Below, piece after piece: positions 45,697 to 58,576 of a stretch of DNA of 64,000 nucleotides; positions within the stretch are counted from its first letter, which is position 1; every line of letters starts with the position of its first letter. The DNA is taken from positions 1,116,001 to 1,180,000 of the forward strand of contig JAGUCH010000003.1 of assembly GCA_019096065.1 (NCBI GenBank), written 5' to 3'. The notes under the pieces are model-generated. The model did not search any database and had not been told where the DNA came from. It worked only from the letters and a program-made list of their open reading frames with translations. Source of the DNA: Paracyclopina nana. Taxonomy: Eukaryota; Arthropoda; Copepoda; Cyclopoida; Cyclopettidae. The position numbers were made by a program, and so were the translations under genes.

Positions 45697-48690
45697 TCAA
45701 AAGACAAAGGACTTGTAAGAGGCTGTCCATCCCACAGGATAAGACCATTCAGGATATTGGGCCAAGAAGGTCTTGAACTCGTTGGATTTCATGCCACTAC
45801 CATGAATGATGTGTCCCGTGATGGCCAGATCCAGAATATCATGCTTTTCCACTATGTAGTCTTTAAAAACCTAGGAAAAGAGAAGCAATTTTGAAGGACT
45901 CGTTGAGGAAGACAATGTAAAATGACTTTACTTTGAATTCAAGCCAGAAGGACCAGGGTGAGGGAGACAAGCCGTGTGAGTAGAAAATGTAATAAGTAGG
46001 TCTTTCATCTTTCCACTTGGGGCCTTCGAGTATTTGCCCATCACTGAAGCTCCAAGTTGTCATTGTCACTCCGGGCATTGGCGAAAAGTAAATCCCCATG
46101 TGATCTGGACCACTGACTTGGAATAGAAGCCTGTAATTATGCGGGCTCACTTCGTCCATATGCACCAGCGTGATATTTGGCTCCCTGAATACCTTGGGCT
46201 TGCCTGCTGGAATCCAATTGTTGATTCTGGAAAAAAAAATCCCAACTTCAAAAGTGAATCAGAATTGGTGCTAAATGTGGCATACTTCAGCATGGATGAG
46301 CAAGGATAGTAGACTGGCACGCCACAATAGAGATACTTGGTGCACTCCTTGTCAGTGATTTGCTTCATGGTGTAATACTCAGGCACCCAGTGATATAGAA
46401 CGTGGGGAGAATTTCGGTCCAGATTTATCACAAAATAGCCAGCGTCGTCCTTCAACTTGTGGCCAGTCCGGTTGTAAAATTCCCTGCCAGTGTGAATCAC
46501 CAGGGAGCGGTGAGGTGCGAGCGATCCTTGATCCGCTGAATATGGAAATCCCAAGCGAGTCGTGACCACGAGAAGCACAGTGATGAAGGTGGTCATGTAC
46601 AGGGTTGTCATGACAGCGGGAGGCTTGTCCATCACCATGAACAAGGGGCAGATGAAACTCAGAGTGGCCAAGGTCATAGAGGCCGCCTTGTAGCCAATGA
46701 TGAGGTCCGGGTTGAGGAAGGAGCCCGATCGGCCCATGATGGGGATAAACATGACAAAAGTCATGTAGATGAGGTACATCATCATCATTAGAGGAATGGC
46801 CAAGGACAACAGGTGAATGACGAGCCACTTCCAGTCTTTGGGACGTCTTTGCACGGCGGTTCGATCATACATCCTCTCCAGGAGGAATCTGCCAACCATT
46901 GGGAAGAAGACCCAAATCATGCAGAAGAATGACGACTTGAGGCCCAAAATTGTCATCACCAAGGTGTACAAGGTCCACACTAGCTTGCTCACTTCAAAGT
47001 AGAGCGACTCGATCACCCAGACCCCATCAGCAAATTGGAAATACTACAAAAAAAATAGTTAGGAGCATTATCATAAATTAGTTGTTGAAACCCACTTGTT
47101 TTTGTCGCGGAAGAGCAAAGTAAAAGACTGCAACTACAGCCATCACAGTGGGCACCATGTAGAGAAAGAATATGAGCCATGGCTTGGAGTACCAAGACAT
47201 TGTCCTTCCAGTGGCATCAAGAAAGAGTGCAATGAAAGTGACAACCGCAAAGGAAGCCACAAACCCCATCAACTGAATGAGGAACGTGTAGCCCAGCTGC
47301 TTCGCATACACCGTTGAGGTAACTCCATACTGAAACGAGTTCTTGGCCTTATGGAGTGTGATGCCAACAGAGGCCATCACCACAAGAAGATTCACTAGCA
47401 CTCCAATCCATTCAGGGTAGTACACCAGGCACACACCCAAGAGGTCGAAAAACACAATCGATCCCTTGTTGCTGGCCTCCGTGTGCTCCAGGATGTCAGA
47501 GTTGCCCAAGTGCTTGACCACAGCTAGAACATTGTCGCCAGCCCTTTGAATACTGCCATGGGGAATTCTGTCCTCGGTGTCGTATTTGGTGTGATAAATG
47601 TACCCATTTTTCACGTAGGCAATGTCCAGCCCTGGGATTTTGCCATAGTCTCTGAATATGCGAAAGTCAGTGTCGCCAGGAATGACTCCGGATTGGAAAA
47701 TCTCCTGTCCAATCACTGAGGCAAAGGGATGCGGTGCAGCCTTGGCATACGCCTCTATGAGCCATGGGTGATGAGGACCAGACTGAAATACCAGTTCCCG
47801 ACCGCCGGATCCACAAGCCTCGAGGTTGATGAAAGCTCTGGCCTCCGAGGCCCATTTATGCTGAGTGATGAACCCGTGGCTGGCGGGCAGCATGTTTTCC
47901 TCTGCGCCGTTAAATAACATAATAATGTTATTCTTGAGAGCTGCCTCAGATTGGGTGAGGATCTCAAGGACCTCGAGCATGATTGCACAGCTCACGGCAT
48001 CATCACTAGCACCTGGACTTTGAGGGACGGAGTCGAAATGACAGTTGACAAGAAGGGCATCTTTGGAGGATTTTTGGCTGTTTTCTAGCTTGACAATCAA
48101 ATTGGTGACATCGCGGTAGTGATGGGTGAGACCATCAACGAATTCCAAGTTGAAAGAGCCTCGTGGTTTCTGCATGTCAATCGTCATCGTGTGAGCTGGC
48201 TTGGCTTTCTTTTGGATGGCCTCCAGCCTTCGCCTTATGAAATCCACGGCAAGCACCTCGTTCTCATAGCTACCCGCGGGCCGGGGTCCGACACTTGTCA
48301 GTTGCTTTAAATGATCTCTGGCTCTCTCCTCGATAAATTGGCCTGGTTGGGCCTCAGCAATTGTCAGAGCTTTGGGCAGCCGACTGTCCATGTACAAGAC
48401 AATGCAAAAAATGGTCATGCAAAAGGCGAGGACGACAAGGGACAGCCAGGTGCTTAGCTTCTCTGTCCCCTTCTTCTTCTTATATTTGTTGTCGTCATCT
48501 TCGGCCATTTTTCCGTCTTCGGCCCTTTTATCTTCAATGGGGCTTTTTTGGTCAACGTTGGCATGTCCGTACTGAAACAATGTTTGATTTTACATTATTC
48601 GCGTAAACAAACTAACTATTTTCCGTCAAATGGGAAGGTGTTACTTACAGCTAGGACACGAGGCCCCTTCTTCTCTCCCATTCCAAACAT
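45697..48690 (-). CDS. ERMP1: Endoplasmic reticulum metallopeptidase 1 (M28)
   Basis: ER membrane zinc exopeptidase of family M28 (Fxna in rat), 914 residues. Exons on the minus strand: 48690-48649, 48571-47096, 47043-46286, 46226-45932, 45870-45697. A first membrane span (about residues 50-72) leads to the lumenal peptidase, with zinc-ligand regions VNCHFDSVPQSPGASDDAVS and FNGAEENMLPASHGF, LEACGSGG and YHTKYDTEDRI. Multiple further membrane segments (WIGVLVNLLVVMASVGITLH onward) and a lumenal C-terminal domain ending VGWTASYKSFVF follow, the family's usual end. Introns are 53-77 bp. The likely poly(A) signal is ATTAAA on the minus strand (45617-45622), so the 3' end would overlap the last exon of the Myb-like gene. 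Confidence 0.94.
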
Positions 48691-49360
48691 TTTGAATAAG
48701 TCGCTATGGCTTTGTCATCTGTATTTTGGGAGCAGTGCACGTGAGCTTTCTAATTTTGGAGTGCTTTCACAACATAGTCGTCGCCGGCTGGAATAGCCAA
48801 TTTTGGACTTGGGGCTCACTTTGGCTGCAAGCCAGCAAATACTAGTTTTTCAAAAAAAAGTTCTGCAAAAATGTGATGGGTGCAGAAGCCCTTCCAAGTT
48901 GCATTGAGATTTAGGGCAAAAATCATACCTTAATGGTGCTGCAATATTGGTAACAAGCTTGCAAAAATTAAGCAAGAATTTCTCAATAGCCCAGGATTGA
49001 CCAGTTTTAAGTGAAGCTTCCTATAATCACGCAAATTTCAAATTGAATTTGTTGTCATGATCAAATTTGAAAAAGCATTATTTGCTTAGAAATTATCAAG
49101 AGGTCATGAAAACCGCCAAGCAAAAGATGGCCCGATACATTGCTCGGTAATGCGTCGAGTGCATGCGCACTCGAGATTTGACAGCAGCTTTATGCGAAAC
49201 TTCAGAGCTTCTCGACTCACAGTAACAAACGCCGAACGGCCGTTTTTGCCAACAAGTTGGCGATATACCTAAAAAACTTTCTAGGCTCTCTTTTTAAGTT
49301 TTCAAAACAAAGTGCCCAAAATTTCCGTCGAAACCTGTCGTTTCATTTTTCGTTGGTAAA
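48691..49360. promoter_or_regulatory. Divergent promoter region, ERMP1 and SLF2-like gene
   Basis: 670 bp with no recognisable gene between two head-to-head starts. No specific motif is assigned. Confidence 0.45.
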
Positions 49361-51337
49361 ATGTCTGCGACAGATATTTCTACTTTTGACGTTGAAGCGC
49401 TGATCAAAAACTTTGACTTTGAAGATGACATCGACGAAGAAGAGACCGAGTGGCCTGAAATGGCGAGGCAATCGATGGTGAGCACGGCTGACAAAGCTGC
49501 AAAAGAACAGGACGTTCAGAAAGCCTTGGATGAGGGTAACATAAAAATGCCCTTAATTGGTAAATCAGATACGATTTTACGTTTCAATTTCAGTCAAGGA
49601 GAAAAGTCGGAGGGTTCAAGAAGAAAATGAGCGCCGACTTAAAAATGAGCGAAAAAAGGCGGCACTGCGAAGGCGGAAACGCGTGCGTTGCACACCTCCT
49701 GGTCTCAAGATATTCCAACCGTCCTACTTCAAGTATTTCAACAGGAGAAACTTGGACCTGGAAAGAGATTTCGGATACTCAGAAAGGGACGTGCTTCGCA
49801 AACAGTTGTCACTGACCGACCAGGAACTGGATGAAGTATTTCGAAGACCCTGGAAATTCCTGCTCTTTTTGTCTCCTGAGCTAACCTCTCCACTGATCAG
49901 AAATGAGGACGACTTTGCCAAAATCTGCGACTTTTTGTTCTTCACTCACATTACGACCAGGTCGGAGCTCACCGAGTGCAGCTCCAAAAAGGCGCTTTTT
50001 GCCCTTCTCAAGAACTACGCCTACTCCAATTGGAAGTTGGGCCTCAGACACATTGTACCGGCCTTTCTAAATCTTGGCATGGAGGAATCTGCAGTTATGA
50101 ATCAAGCGAGCTACGATCAATTCCTGCATCATCGGCTGGAAATCAACAAGCTCACCTTCAACATCCAAGATGTTCTGCCCGAGTTTTTCAAAGACCGGTT
50201 AAGAGGACAGCAAAAGGCTGACACCGGGCTAGTTGACTCGTGCTCAGAATCCGAGTACACAGATGACCTGATTGAGTGTGTGAAGAACATGAAAGTCTCC
50301 TATGTCGATTCTGGAGATGAAGATGGCCAAGAGGAGAGCAGTGAAGTGCCCATTGACTATCGCTGGGATCCTGTCAAGTATGACTTGGTGAAGAGGACTG
50401 TCAAGGTGATATCCGACCTGATTTGCACCTTCCCATTTCAGTGCACTGCCGTGCCAGAAAAGAAGAGCAACAATTGGCTTGAATCCCTAGTCACATTCTA
50501 CCTCCTGGCCACAGTTGCCTCTGATTGGCATTTGATCACTGACAGCGACATTTTCTCCGATGTCATGATTGCCTTCCAGATCATGCTTGACGGCTTCTCC
50601 ACTTCCATGTGGAGGGGCAATGTGAAAGAGAAAGACATTACCAACTCAATCAGCAACGATGTCACTGAAGCTCTCGTCTTTGTGGGCGAGTTTGAAGATG
50701 CCACAAATCTTCGACCTTGGTTTGATGACGAGATCCCCATCAACTTGAGCAAAAATGACCACCACCACAACATTGTCAAAAGATTGCAGCTTTTGCCACC
50801 TTCCTACAGAGGACAGGTTATTAAAAAGATGATTGCCCACTACCATTTGCAAGCCTTTTTGGGTGTCAAGGAATCCGAGATGATTGTCATGCCAGATGTC
50901 AACGCAGAAGATGCTTGGAAGCTGCTTGACAGCCACAAGAACACGTTCAATTCCTATGCTGATGAGCACTACGTCGTCATGAGTATTATTCGCCTGGTTG
51001 ACGCTCTGGTTGGCAATGAGCCTTTTCAAGATTTTAAGGAGGAAACCTACAACAATTACATTACTAAAATTCGCGATTTTTTAGCAGAAGTAAGTTACTG
51101 CATTTTCAAACTTTTTGACATTTCAATATTTCATTATTTTCCTAGTTCAAGTCTAGAAAACTCCACTCGTTGATGGCCATTTCGGAACATAATGATGAAT
51201 TGAAAGTCAAGGAATTGATCTCGCTGGTCATCTTCAAGTGGGGCGAGCTCGAAATGGTGTGCAAGAATGGAAAAAGGGAAATTATGGCCGAGGCTCGGAG
51301 CAAGAAATCGAAAGGTTTGGCGATTTCCGCAAAATGA
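49361..51337 (+). CDS. SLF2/FAM178-like protein (tentative)
   Basis: Exons 49361-49535, 49594-51089, 51146-51337, giving 620 residues. The N-terminus is acidic (DFEDDIDEEETEWPEM), then a very basic helix (ERRLKNERKKAALRRRKRVR) and a long helical domain starting GLKIFQPSYFKYFNRRNLDL. Later parts include LRHIVPAFLNLGMEES, an acidic spacer (SYVDSGDEDGQEESSE) and LQLLPPSYRGQVIKKMIAHY. The pattern resembles the conserved C-terminal domain of SLF2/FAM178, which recruits SMC5/6 to DNA damage, but similarity is judged from memory and weak. AATAAA (51341-51346) comes 3 bp after the stop, and TMA7 starts 98 bp downstream. Confidence 0.6.
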
Positions 51338-51345
51338 GAGAATAA

Positions 51346-51743
<398 letters not shown>

Positions 51744-51893
51744 TATGTGGAAATAAATTGCTACTTTTGATACTACAGCAACTTATGTCGTGAGTTATCT
51801 ATTTTTTGATTTAATATCAAAATGTGCTTCTCCAAAATCACAACGGAGTTATGTAAGCGCCTGACATGTTAGTTTGTAATCATTGCAATTGAG

Positions 51894-52634
51894 TTATGGC
51901 TGTTCCTTTTGGCATTGATGCGACTCGCGCTGATACCATTCCTCAACTTGATGCATACGTGGAATTGCCAAATCTCTCCTGATGGAGCTTAACGGCTTCC
52001 TAACTTGCCATTCCCCTCCAAATCCTGTGAACCATTTGACAAGGCCGTTCCGTATCAGCACGGGCTTATGCATGATGGCAGCAATCGCCTTCTCATGTTT
52101 AGCATCTTCGTCCCACAGTGTCCAAGTAATCTTTCCTAGCGAGTCATCCATAAGCTGAATCCGCCTTGGAAACGAACCACCCATGTCCCTAACAGGAACT
52201 GCTACTATGTCCAAATATTTGCTCTCATCGGCTTTCCGAGCAATATCTCTGATCAAAGATGGTTCGTAGCTAATTTGGATGCGAGCAGAGGTCTTGATTT
52301 TGTCAATGCTTGACAACTGGTCCAAGAGTATTTGCAAGGGGGCGTAAGTGGATCGGCGTATGTACTCGTTTATGAGAGCACCTCTGATTGCATATTGGTT
52401 GTTGATTTGCAGAAATCCATCCATGTAAAGCTTGTCACACTTGTTCTGGCCAAATGAGCACAGTAACGTAATTCCCTTTCCAATTGGGTCTTCGATCCAG
52501 ACCGACACTTTTCCGCACTTGACCCACGCCTCGCTAGTCACTACTACGAGGATGTCATAGCGTTGGCTTGCCTTGCATTTGCCATGCATATTTTTCACGT
52601 CCTCAAGTTTGATCATAATGCTCTTTTCATCCAT
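51894..52634 (-). CDS. Putative OB-fold protein, unidentified
   Basis: Single-exon frame of 246 residues beginning MDEKSIMIKLEDVKNMHGK. Two stretches suggest OB folds of the RPA large-subunit kind: 30-80 (DILVVVTSEAWVKCGKVSVW) and 140-200 (YLDIVAVPVRDMG, then RIQLMDDSLGKITWTLWDED, with the typical strand ending in an aromatic and LW-D). No zinc ribbon is seen. The 3' end is tail-to-tail with TMA7 at 150 bp. It may bind single-stranded nucleic acid; function is inferred and family membership is not established. Confidence 0.55.
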   Translation of the reverse strand: MDEKSIMIKLEDVKNMHGKCKASQRYDILVVVTSEAWVKCGKVSVWIEDPIGKGITLLCSFGQNKCDKLYMDGFLQINNQYAIRGALINEYIRRSTYAPLQILLDQLSSIDKIKTSARIQISYEPSLIRDIARKADESKYLDIVAVPVRDMGGSFPRRIQLMDDSLGKITWTLWDEDAKHEKAIAAIMHKPVLIRNGLVKWFTGFGGEWQVRKPLSSIRRDLAIPRMHQVEEWYQRESHQCQKEQP

Positions 52635-53120
52635 CCTTTGCTAGCTCTGAGAGATGTAAACACTCGAATGACGACTTTTGACGCAAATTTTAAAGGGCTT
52701 GTGCCTGACTAGTAGTTTGTTTTGGTAACAACTTCCAGCTTCATCATGTGCTGGCATGTCACAGCATAGCACCACACACCACAACGCAACACATCACAGT
52801 GGATCGATCACAAGACGGGATAGCATTTCTTGAAATTTTTTACCTGCATATTGTGAAGACCTAGATGGCGCCACTCGCCAGTGCAGGGTGTAAGGTGTTT
52901 CCAGGCGTGGACATTTTTGTTGGGTTTACATATTGGCGTTATCGGCGAGCGAATGGCAAAAATATATTGACAACGCATGGCTACAAACGCTCATTACGAA
53001 TCGCTACGCCATTTAGCGGATTTTCTTACGTACGTTAATGATACTGTTATCGTAATGTTAGTTGCATGCCGCAAATAGTAACTATAAATGAAATAACTCC
53101 TCATTAGTATTTCGTTAGTA

Positions 53121-53375
53121 TTAGTTGGGAAATGGGATTGCAACTAATATGGGAATGTGAAGAAAAATTAATGACCCCGACGTGACTCGAACACGCAGCC
53201 TTCTGATCTGGAGTCAGACGCGCTACCATTGCGCCACGGAGTCCATGTGAAGATCAGCTGATTGTTGCATTATATAAACACAAAACTTATGAACTTGATA
53301 CGTACACTAGATAACTAAGGCTCATTAATTTTTCTTCACATTCCCATATTAGTTGCAATTCCATTTCCCAACTAA
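53121..53375. repeat. 54-bp near-perfect inverted repeat around tRNA-Trp
   Basis: Left arm 53121-53174 (from ttagttgggaaatgggattg) and right arm 53322-53375 are reverse complements with one mismatch. The left arm reaches the 3' end of the tRNA gene; the 147-bp loop holds the rest of the tRNA gene. Confidence 0.9.
53172..53243 (-). tRNA. tRNA-Trp (CCA)
   Basis: 72 bp on the minus strand. The acceptor stem GACTCCG/CGGGGTC pairs with one G-U, discriminator A; the D arm contains TGGCGCAATGGTAGCGC; the anticodon stem tctga/tcaga frames the loop ctCCAga; the T arm ends gtgttcgagtcacg. No intron is present. A run of five T follows the 3' end on the minus strand, as for Pol III termination. The sequence is very close to other animal tRNA-Trp genes. 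Confidence 0.96.
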
Positions 53376-53666
53376 AAGAGTGCTGTGAATGGTGATCGAT
53401 TTACCCACTCATCGCTAATACTTAGTGAAAATAACTAATACCTAACTGTCAACACTAATGCGTGCTTTAAAAAGTTGAGATTGACACATTTGCAGATCCA
53501 GCCAGTGCTCAATGTTAGCATTCTGAAGGGCAATTATCAATAAAAGGGCGTTTTTCGGAGTGTTTTGGCGGTTTTCGCTTAGTTTTGCCGTGTGAGCTCT
53601 TTATTACGTTTGATAAATCTTTAGAAAGCGTATTTACTTTCAAATACTATGCCTCAAGATTAAATC

Positions 53667-54123
53667 ATGGGTCAGACTGGGAGCAAAGTTGCGTCCAAAA
53701 TCGCCAACTCTTTCAGTTTCACATCTGGCGTAATCGACGACGAAAACGACGGGACAATCGTCAAATTCAAGGGTGCCACTCCTCTTGTTTACTCACGCAG
53801 AGGGTAAGTGACGTTTTGACGCAAAAAGTCGAGAGTGTCAATTAACTTGAATTATATTTATTTCGCGAGCTTTCCATGAAAAATAAACAAACTTGGATCT
53901 CATTTACGGCTTGGTAAATTTTGGCGCCTTTTGCAGCTCTATGTATTTTGATGAAGATGGCGAGTTAGCACACGAGTTTTATGAAGAAGTCATGCCAAAA
54001 AAAGGACATGGACGGAGAAAAATGCGAAAAGTGAGCAGCAAATCCCTGACACCCCAAGGAGATGTGCCCTACTCTTCTCCGAGGCTTCACGTGGACTTCC
54101 CGATAATTTTGCATCAAGGCTAA
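53667..54123 (+). CDS. TUSC2: TUSC2/FUS1 protein
   Basis: Small mitochondrial, N-myristoylated protein linked to calcium handling and growth control. Exons 53667-53803 and 53937-54123, 107 residues (human 110). It starts MGQTGSKV, a myristoylation signal (Gly2, Ser6). The core SRRGSMYFDEDGELAHEFYE and the end LHVDFPIILHQG match the family; the intron (133 bp) falls inside RRG|S. AATAAA is at 54210-54215. Confidence 0.94.
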
Positions 54124-54372
54124 GCAGTGTTCTTCTAATCTTCACAACTTGTAAAACTTACGACTCAATCAAATTCATTCTATATCACTTCAGCGTTAGC
54201 TTAATTTAGAATAAAAACCAATGAATTTCGACTTTTTTCCCTTCAATTCTTTCTGGATAATTTTGCCTAGGAAAGTCACGTCATGCATAATTTATGCTCT
54301 TACATGGGAGAAAAATCAATGGAGGATGCATTGCTAAATATTTTATTATTACACATTTCGGCTGAATAATAA

Positions 54373-54995
54373 TTAACCAGAAGCAGATCCGCTGTTCAAT
54401 GATCTAGATTCTTCAGAAGACGAGGCTGATGAGCCAGAGTCATTGGATTCACTTGATTCTTCAGAGCTTGACTCAGAGTCGCTAGAGCTACCAGCAAACT
54501 CTTGAACGAATTCGAGATACTCTTCAAAAGTCAGTTGACCATCTCCATTGATATCTTGGCTTTCAAAGTCTTCAAAGGTTGGACACTCGATGTTGTTCAA
54601 CAAATGGCAGAATTTATCCTAATGAAAAATGCAATTAAATCAAAAGAAGGAAATGCAAGAAATCCTAATACTTCACACGCTTCCACTTCATCCCATGACA
54701 AACCCTCTTGGCCATCAGTTTCGCAGCTGTCAAAAGCCTGGGACACAAGGGTTAAGATTGCATCTAAACATAATAGTTAATGACGGCAATCAAAAGAGTC
54801 ATTAGCTAAGCTTTCTTACCATTTCCAGAATCCTCATCAGACCCTAAAAGAAGGCAGAAAATGAATGAAATACCTCTTTCAACTTCCAGCTTTCATTAAC
54901 TTACTTCCTGTGCAGTTCCTCCCAATGAAGCAACCTTGAGAGAGGCTCAAGGAGGCCAAAACTACTAAGGTAACTTTCCATGTAGAGGACATCAT
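54373..54995 (-). CDS. Secreted EF-hand protein with acidic serine tail
   Basis: Four exons: 54995-54905, 54843-54820, 54763-54672, 54618-54373, about 150 residues. A signal peptide (MMSSTWKVTLVVLASLSLSQ) leads to a Cys-containing mature start. An EF-hand-like pair follows: one degenerate (AFDSCETDGQEGLSWDEVEA, residues about 48-70) and one canonical (DINGDGQLTFEEY, Asp-x-Asn-x-Asp-x-Gln then Glu at position 12). The last 35 residues are Ser, Glu and Asp (GSSSDSESSSEESSESNDS), a typical casein-kinase-type phosphorylation target. Exon 2 is only 24 bp and the third acceptor (tatgtttag) was chosen because it alone keeps the frame. No named ortholog is recognised; extracellular calcium binding is inferred. 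Confidence 0.72.
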
Positions 54996-55405
54996 TATTA
55001 TATTAGCTTGGGATTGCGACTGATGCTTTTCTGCCAGGATCACTCCTGTATATATACCCAATATCTGCTACATATCACAGCTGCGGGATTCATGATATGG
55101 CGATATCAATTTGTCATTTCTGCTGACATTCTAGTTGCTCAAAATGAATTGATTTGTCGAGTTCTCCAAGGAAATCCTCGGGGTAAGCAGAAAAAATATA
55201 TGTAATTTTAATTACGGAGCGTTATCTACGACACTTTTTATTTTTTATTATAAAACTTTCTTAAGTAGCAATATCGTAGTACTTCCTTTTGTGATACAAT
55301 ACGTTTAGCTGACTAGAACGTCGATGATGCTTGATGGTTTTTGAGATCTCTAAGCTGCAGTGACAGTGTACAAAAACAGACAGTAGGAATACAAAAGGTT
55401 CTTCT

Positions 55406-58132
55406 TCAGAGGGCTGATTGGGTTGGGGTGGTCCTCATCAGTCTGGATGCTCCTGCATACGAAGTGTCACAAGCCATATGGCCATTGGTGCCACTACTGG
55501 ACCGTCGTGGAACACGAACGTGGATGATTCGCCTACGATCAGAGGGGTGGATCAGCTCGTCTCGAGTTCTCCACTCCCATTCCTCCTCGTCCTTTAAGAA
55601 AAATCTTTCAAGCCTCCCAGCATCGGGCAAAAACTGCTCCCTTACCTTTCTGGCCCTCTTTTTATCCACATACGAAATGAGACAGGATATGGGCACCCAA
55701 AATATTAGGCTGATGACCACAACTGTGCCAACGACGTTGTCCTTGAGGAACTTCAAGACTGAGTTGATGTTGAAGTCGTCGATGAAGTCCCAAATTCGCT
55801 CCACAACATCCTGCATGGTCCTTTCACACTGGCCCTGCAATTCAAGTGATTTTTTCATGATATTGGAATTCAATGGGTAAAAGTGATTTTTTTCACCTTG
55901 TTACAGGAGCCTTGGTAGCAAGGCGTTCCATCCTTGAGGGGATCGGGTGATCCATGTTCATCCATGATTGGGAAGCATGTGGAGTTCAAATTCCTCCTGC
56001 AACATCGCATGCAGGCATCTTGCTCTGTATCACACATACAAGATTGGAGCCCTTGGGTTTCGCAATACGGAATGCATTCGCCGCTGCGACACTTGCCGCG
56101 TTCAATGCAGTGCGTGCCATCCGGCATTGGAAGACTGGCTGGACACTCGGCCTGTTCGCCTGTACACACGGCTTTTTCCTCGCAAGTCGCGTAATTCTCG
56201 GTGCGGCATTTGGCTCCAGCAGACATGAAGTTGCAGCCTAGCAAATAACGTTTTTTAGCATATGTGACTTGATGACCTTGGAGTTGGTATACCAATGCAA
56301 CATGGTGAATTTTTGTCAGAGCATCGCGCGTTTGGCCTTAGTTTGCAATTTTCATCGCAGCAGGCATCAGTGTCTTCGGAGCCAAGGAGTCCAGCGTCGC
56401 ACTCCTCATCACCCTCCACGCGAAGATTGCCACAAAAGCTCTCCTCTGGCTCAGTGAAGCATCTTGATGACTTGGCCAATAATACCTAGCAAAGATGGCT
56501 ATCAACTTGGACTCAAGAGGGAGGTTTTTCAAAGGTACGTACCTTTCGTATGAATCTTAAGCTACATGGAGAGAATTTTTTGTTGTTCACGTCGTAGCCT
56601 GACACGGAATAGGTGTACATCAAGTAAGACCCACCCTAGAGGAGTTGGAAAACCGCATTAATGGTAATTGAATGTATTTTTAGGGATGCTTCTTTTTGGA
56701 CATTACCTGGCTGGCGGAAGGAGAGCATTCGTTGGAGTCGGGGTCATGCTCGCTGCCCCAATTGTGCCCAAATTCATGAGCAGTCACAAGATCAGCCTCC
56801 CTCGTGATCACTCTTTGCCCATAATGATTTCTAGAGGAACTCAGTCCTGAGTTCAGGTAAAGCGTGTAGCCATTTTTAAAGTACTCCGGAGTGCATATCC
56901 CGCCCACAGAGTTTCTCCTGGGAGAGCCCACATAGGCCAGGCCCAGAATGCCACCCTCGAATTTGATATCGGTGAAAAGGTGGGCAAGGCAAAAGTCCTT
57001 GTGGGTGAATTCGCGGCTGAAAACCTCCAAGAGGTTGCGCACGTCCCAAGTGGTTCGATCCATGTTGTAATGCACTTCCCCTTCGCGCACATCTGTGGGC
57101 TTTTTATGGACGACAATTTTCTTGATGATAAAGCCCATCCCAGAGAAGCCTTGACCGTTCGGACTATCTCTCCACACTGTGTCCTCGTAGATTTTATGGA
57201 CTCGATCGATCAGACTGATCAAGTAGTTGACTGTCGTCTTGGAGCTACCGCCTCCCATTTCATTGTAAAACCTGTAATCTGCTACGAGCAGAAGGGGGCA
57301 CCGAGTCTGTCTCAAATCTAAGAAAAGCTCGCCAGTGGTCTGCCTTTTGGTTCTGTTCAATCCCGCCACAAATTCGGACTCGTCGAATTCCTCTATGTGA
57401 TCATCGTCCTGCTCTCCCTCTTTGACATACCTTACATGAGAACATGGAATAAGTAACAATTGTGGCTCTAAACATTTTAAAGCTTTACCCGCAAGTTTTA
57501 GGCAAAGCTATCGGTTGCTGTTGCTGTTCTTCCGCCTCAATCACGTCTGACTCCCGGTAGGCTATCATGGTCGAGGTGTCGGCACTGGGGTCGTGTCTCC
57601 ACGACGGCTCGATATGGTAGGTCTCGTCAGGAGTCTCAATTTTGGCAGTCAGCAAGCCATCTTCGAAATGTACTGTGGCGCTAGATTTGAGCTCGCCGAA
57701 CACGCGACCTTCGTAGAAGCTTTCATGGTCTATTGGAATCACTTGTTCTTTGGTGTTGATTGAAGATTTTGACGTGGTGTCATTAAGCTTTACGTCTTCG
57801 TAATCGACTATCTCCACAGCCTGAACAAATAATGCAAGTTGGATTGGGAGGTGAAAGGGGGCTTTCACTTTAAGAAATATTACCTTGAAATTGGGATGAA
57901 GCAGCCCTTTCTTTGGAGACAGAATGAGCCTAAACTCACGGCCGAGCGTCTTGAACCCGACCTCCCTGATCTTGTTGAATTTGTGCGTGCTACTGGGGTC
58001 GAGCCCGCGCTTGACAATTTTGTGGGACAGGTCTGAGCTGGTCAGCGTTTCAAAATGGCGGACTCGATTTGACAAGTCGGAGGAGATGGATGAGACCATC
58101 AGAAGTAAGACTATGGCCTTGAGCAGCACCAT
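55406..58132 (-). CDS. ADAM17: ADAM17 (TACE) metalloprotease
   Basis: Membrane sheddase that releases ectodomains of growth factors and receptors. Seven exons: 58132-57884, 57820-57489, 57430-56707, 56635-56543, 56485-56293, 56237-55897, 55834-55406; 786 residues. It has a signal peptide; a prodomain ending in PKTCG (cysteine-switch-like); a furin site NRTKRQ; a catalytic domain with [12 protein letters not shown] (zinc ligands and catalytic Glu); a [13 protein letters not shown] Met-turn; disintegrin and membrane-proximal Cys-rich regions; [20 protein letters not shown], then a membrane span ([20 protein letters not shown]) and a short basic cytoplasmic tail. Introns are 51-80 bp; the first (63 bp) is in frame and without stop, so it could be mistaken for coding. 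Confidence 0.96.
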
Positions 58133-58576
58133 CCTGGATGATCTTCACTTCATAGTTTAGTGACCTTCCAAACAATCATCGATCGACCCAGAAGTAAAAA
58201 CAGATCGAATTCTTCCTATTCAAAAACCATATAGAAAGCTTTTCAATATTTAGATAATTGGTAAAAGTCTTATTCAAATAACAGTTGCTTAAAATTGTTG
58301 CTGATGCTTGTGAGGTACAATAAGAAGCGAGTTCATCATTATAACTATAGTGAAGTGCTTCAAAATTGCATTAGTTGGCCTCTGGAAACAGGGCTCGATT
58401 TCCGTCAAAACAAAGTCGCTAAAAGGCAAACAAAACATTAAACGAATTCACGTCAAATCGCCAGGGCGAAACAAAAGCTTTTGTTCGCCTCAATTTTTTT
58501 TACATCAAATTGGGTATCAGTCCAACCTGTTCATTGTTGAGTTTTTGTGCAAAAATTGATTTTAATTGTCGCTGAA

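Noticed and set aside
57821-57883. Treating the 63-bp stretch in ADAM17 as coding
   Set aside because: It is in frame and open, but has a gtaata donor and tgttcag acceptor and no family similarity; removing it restores HPNFK-AVEIVD.
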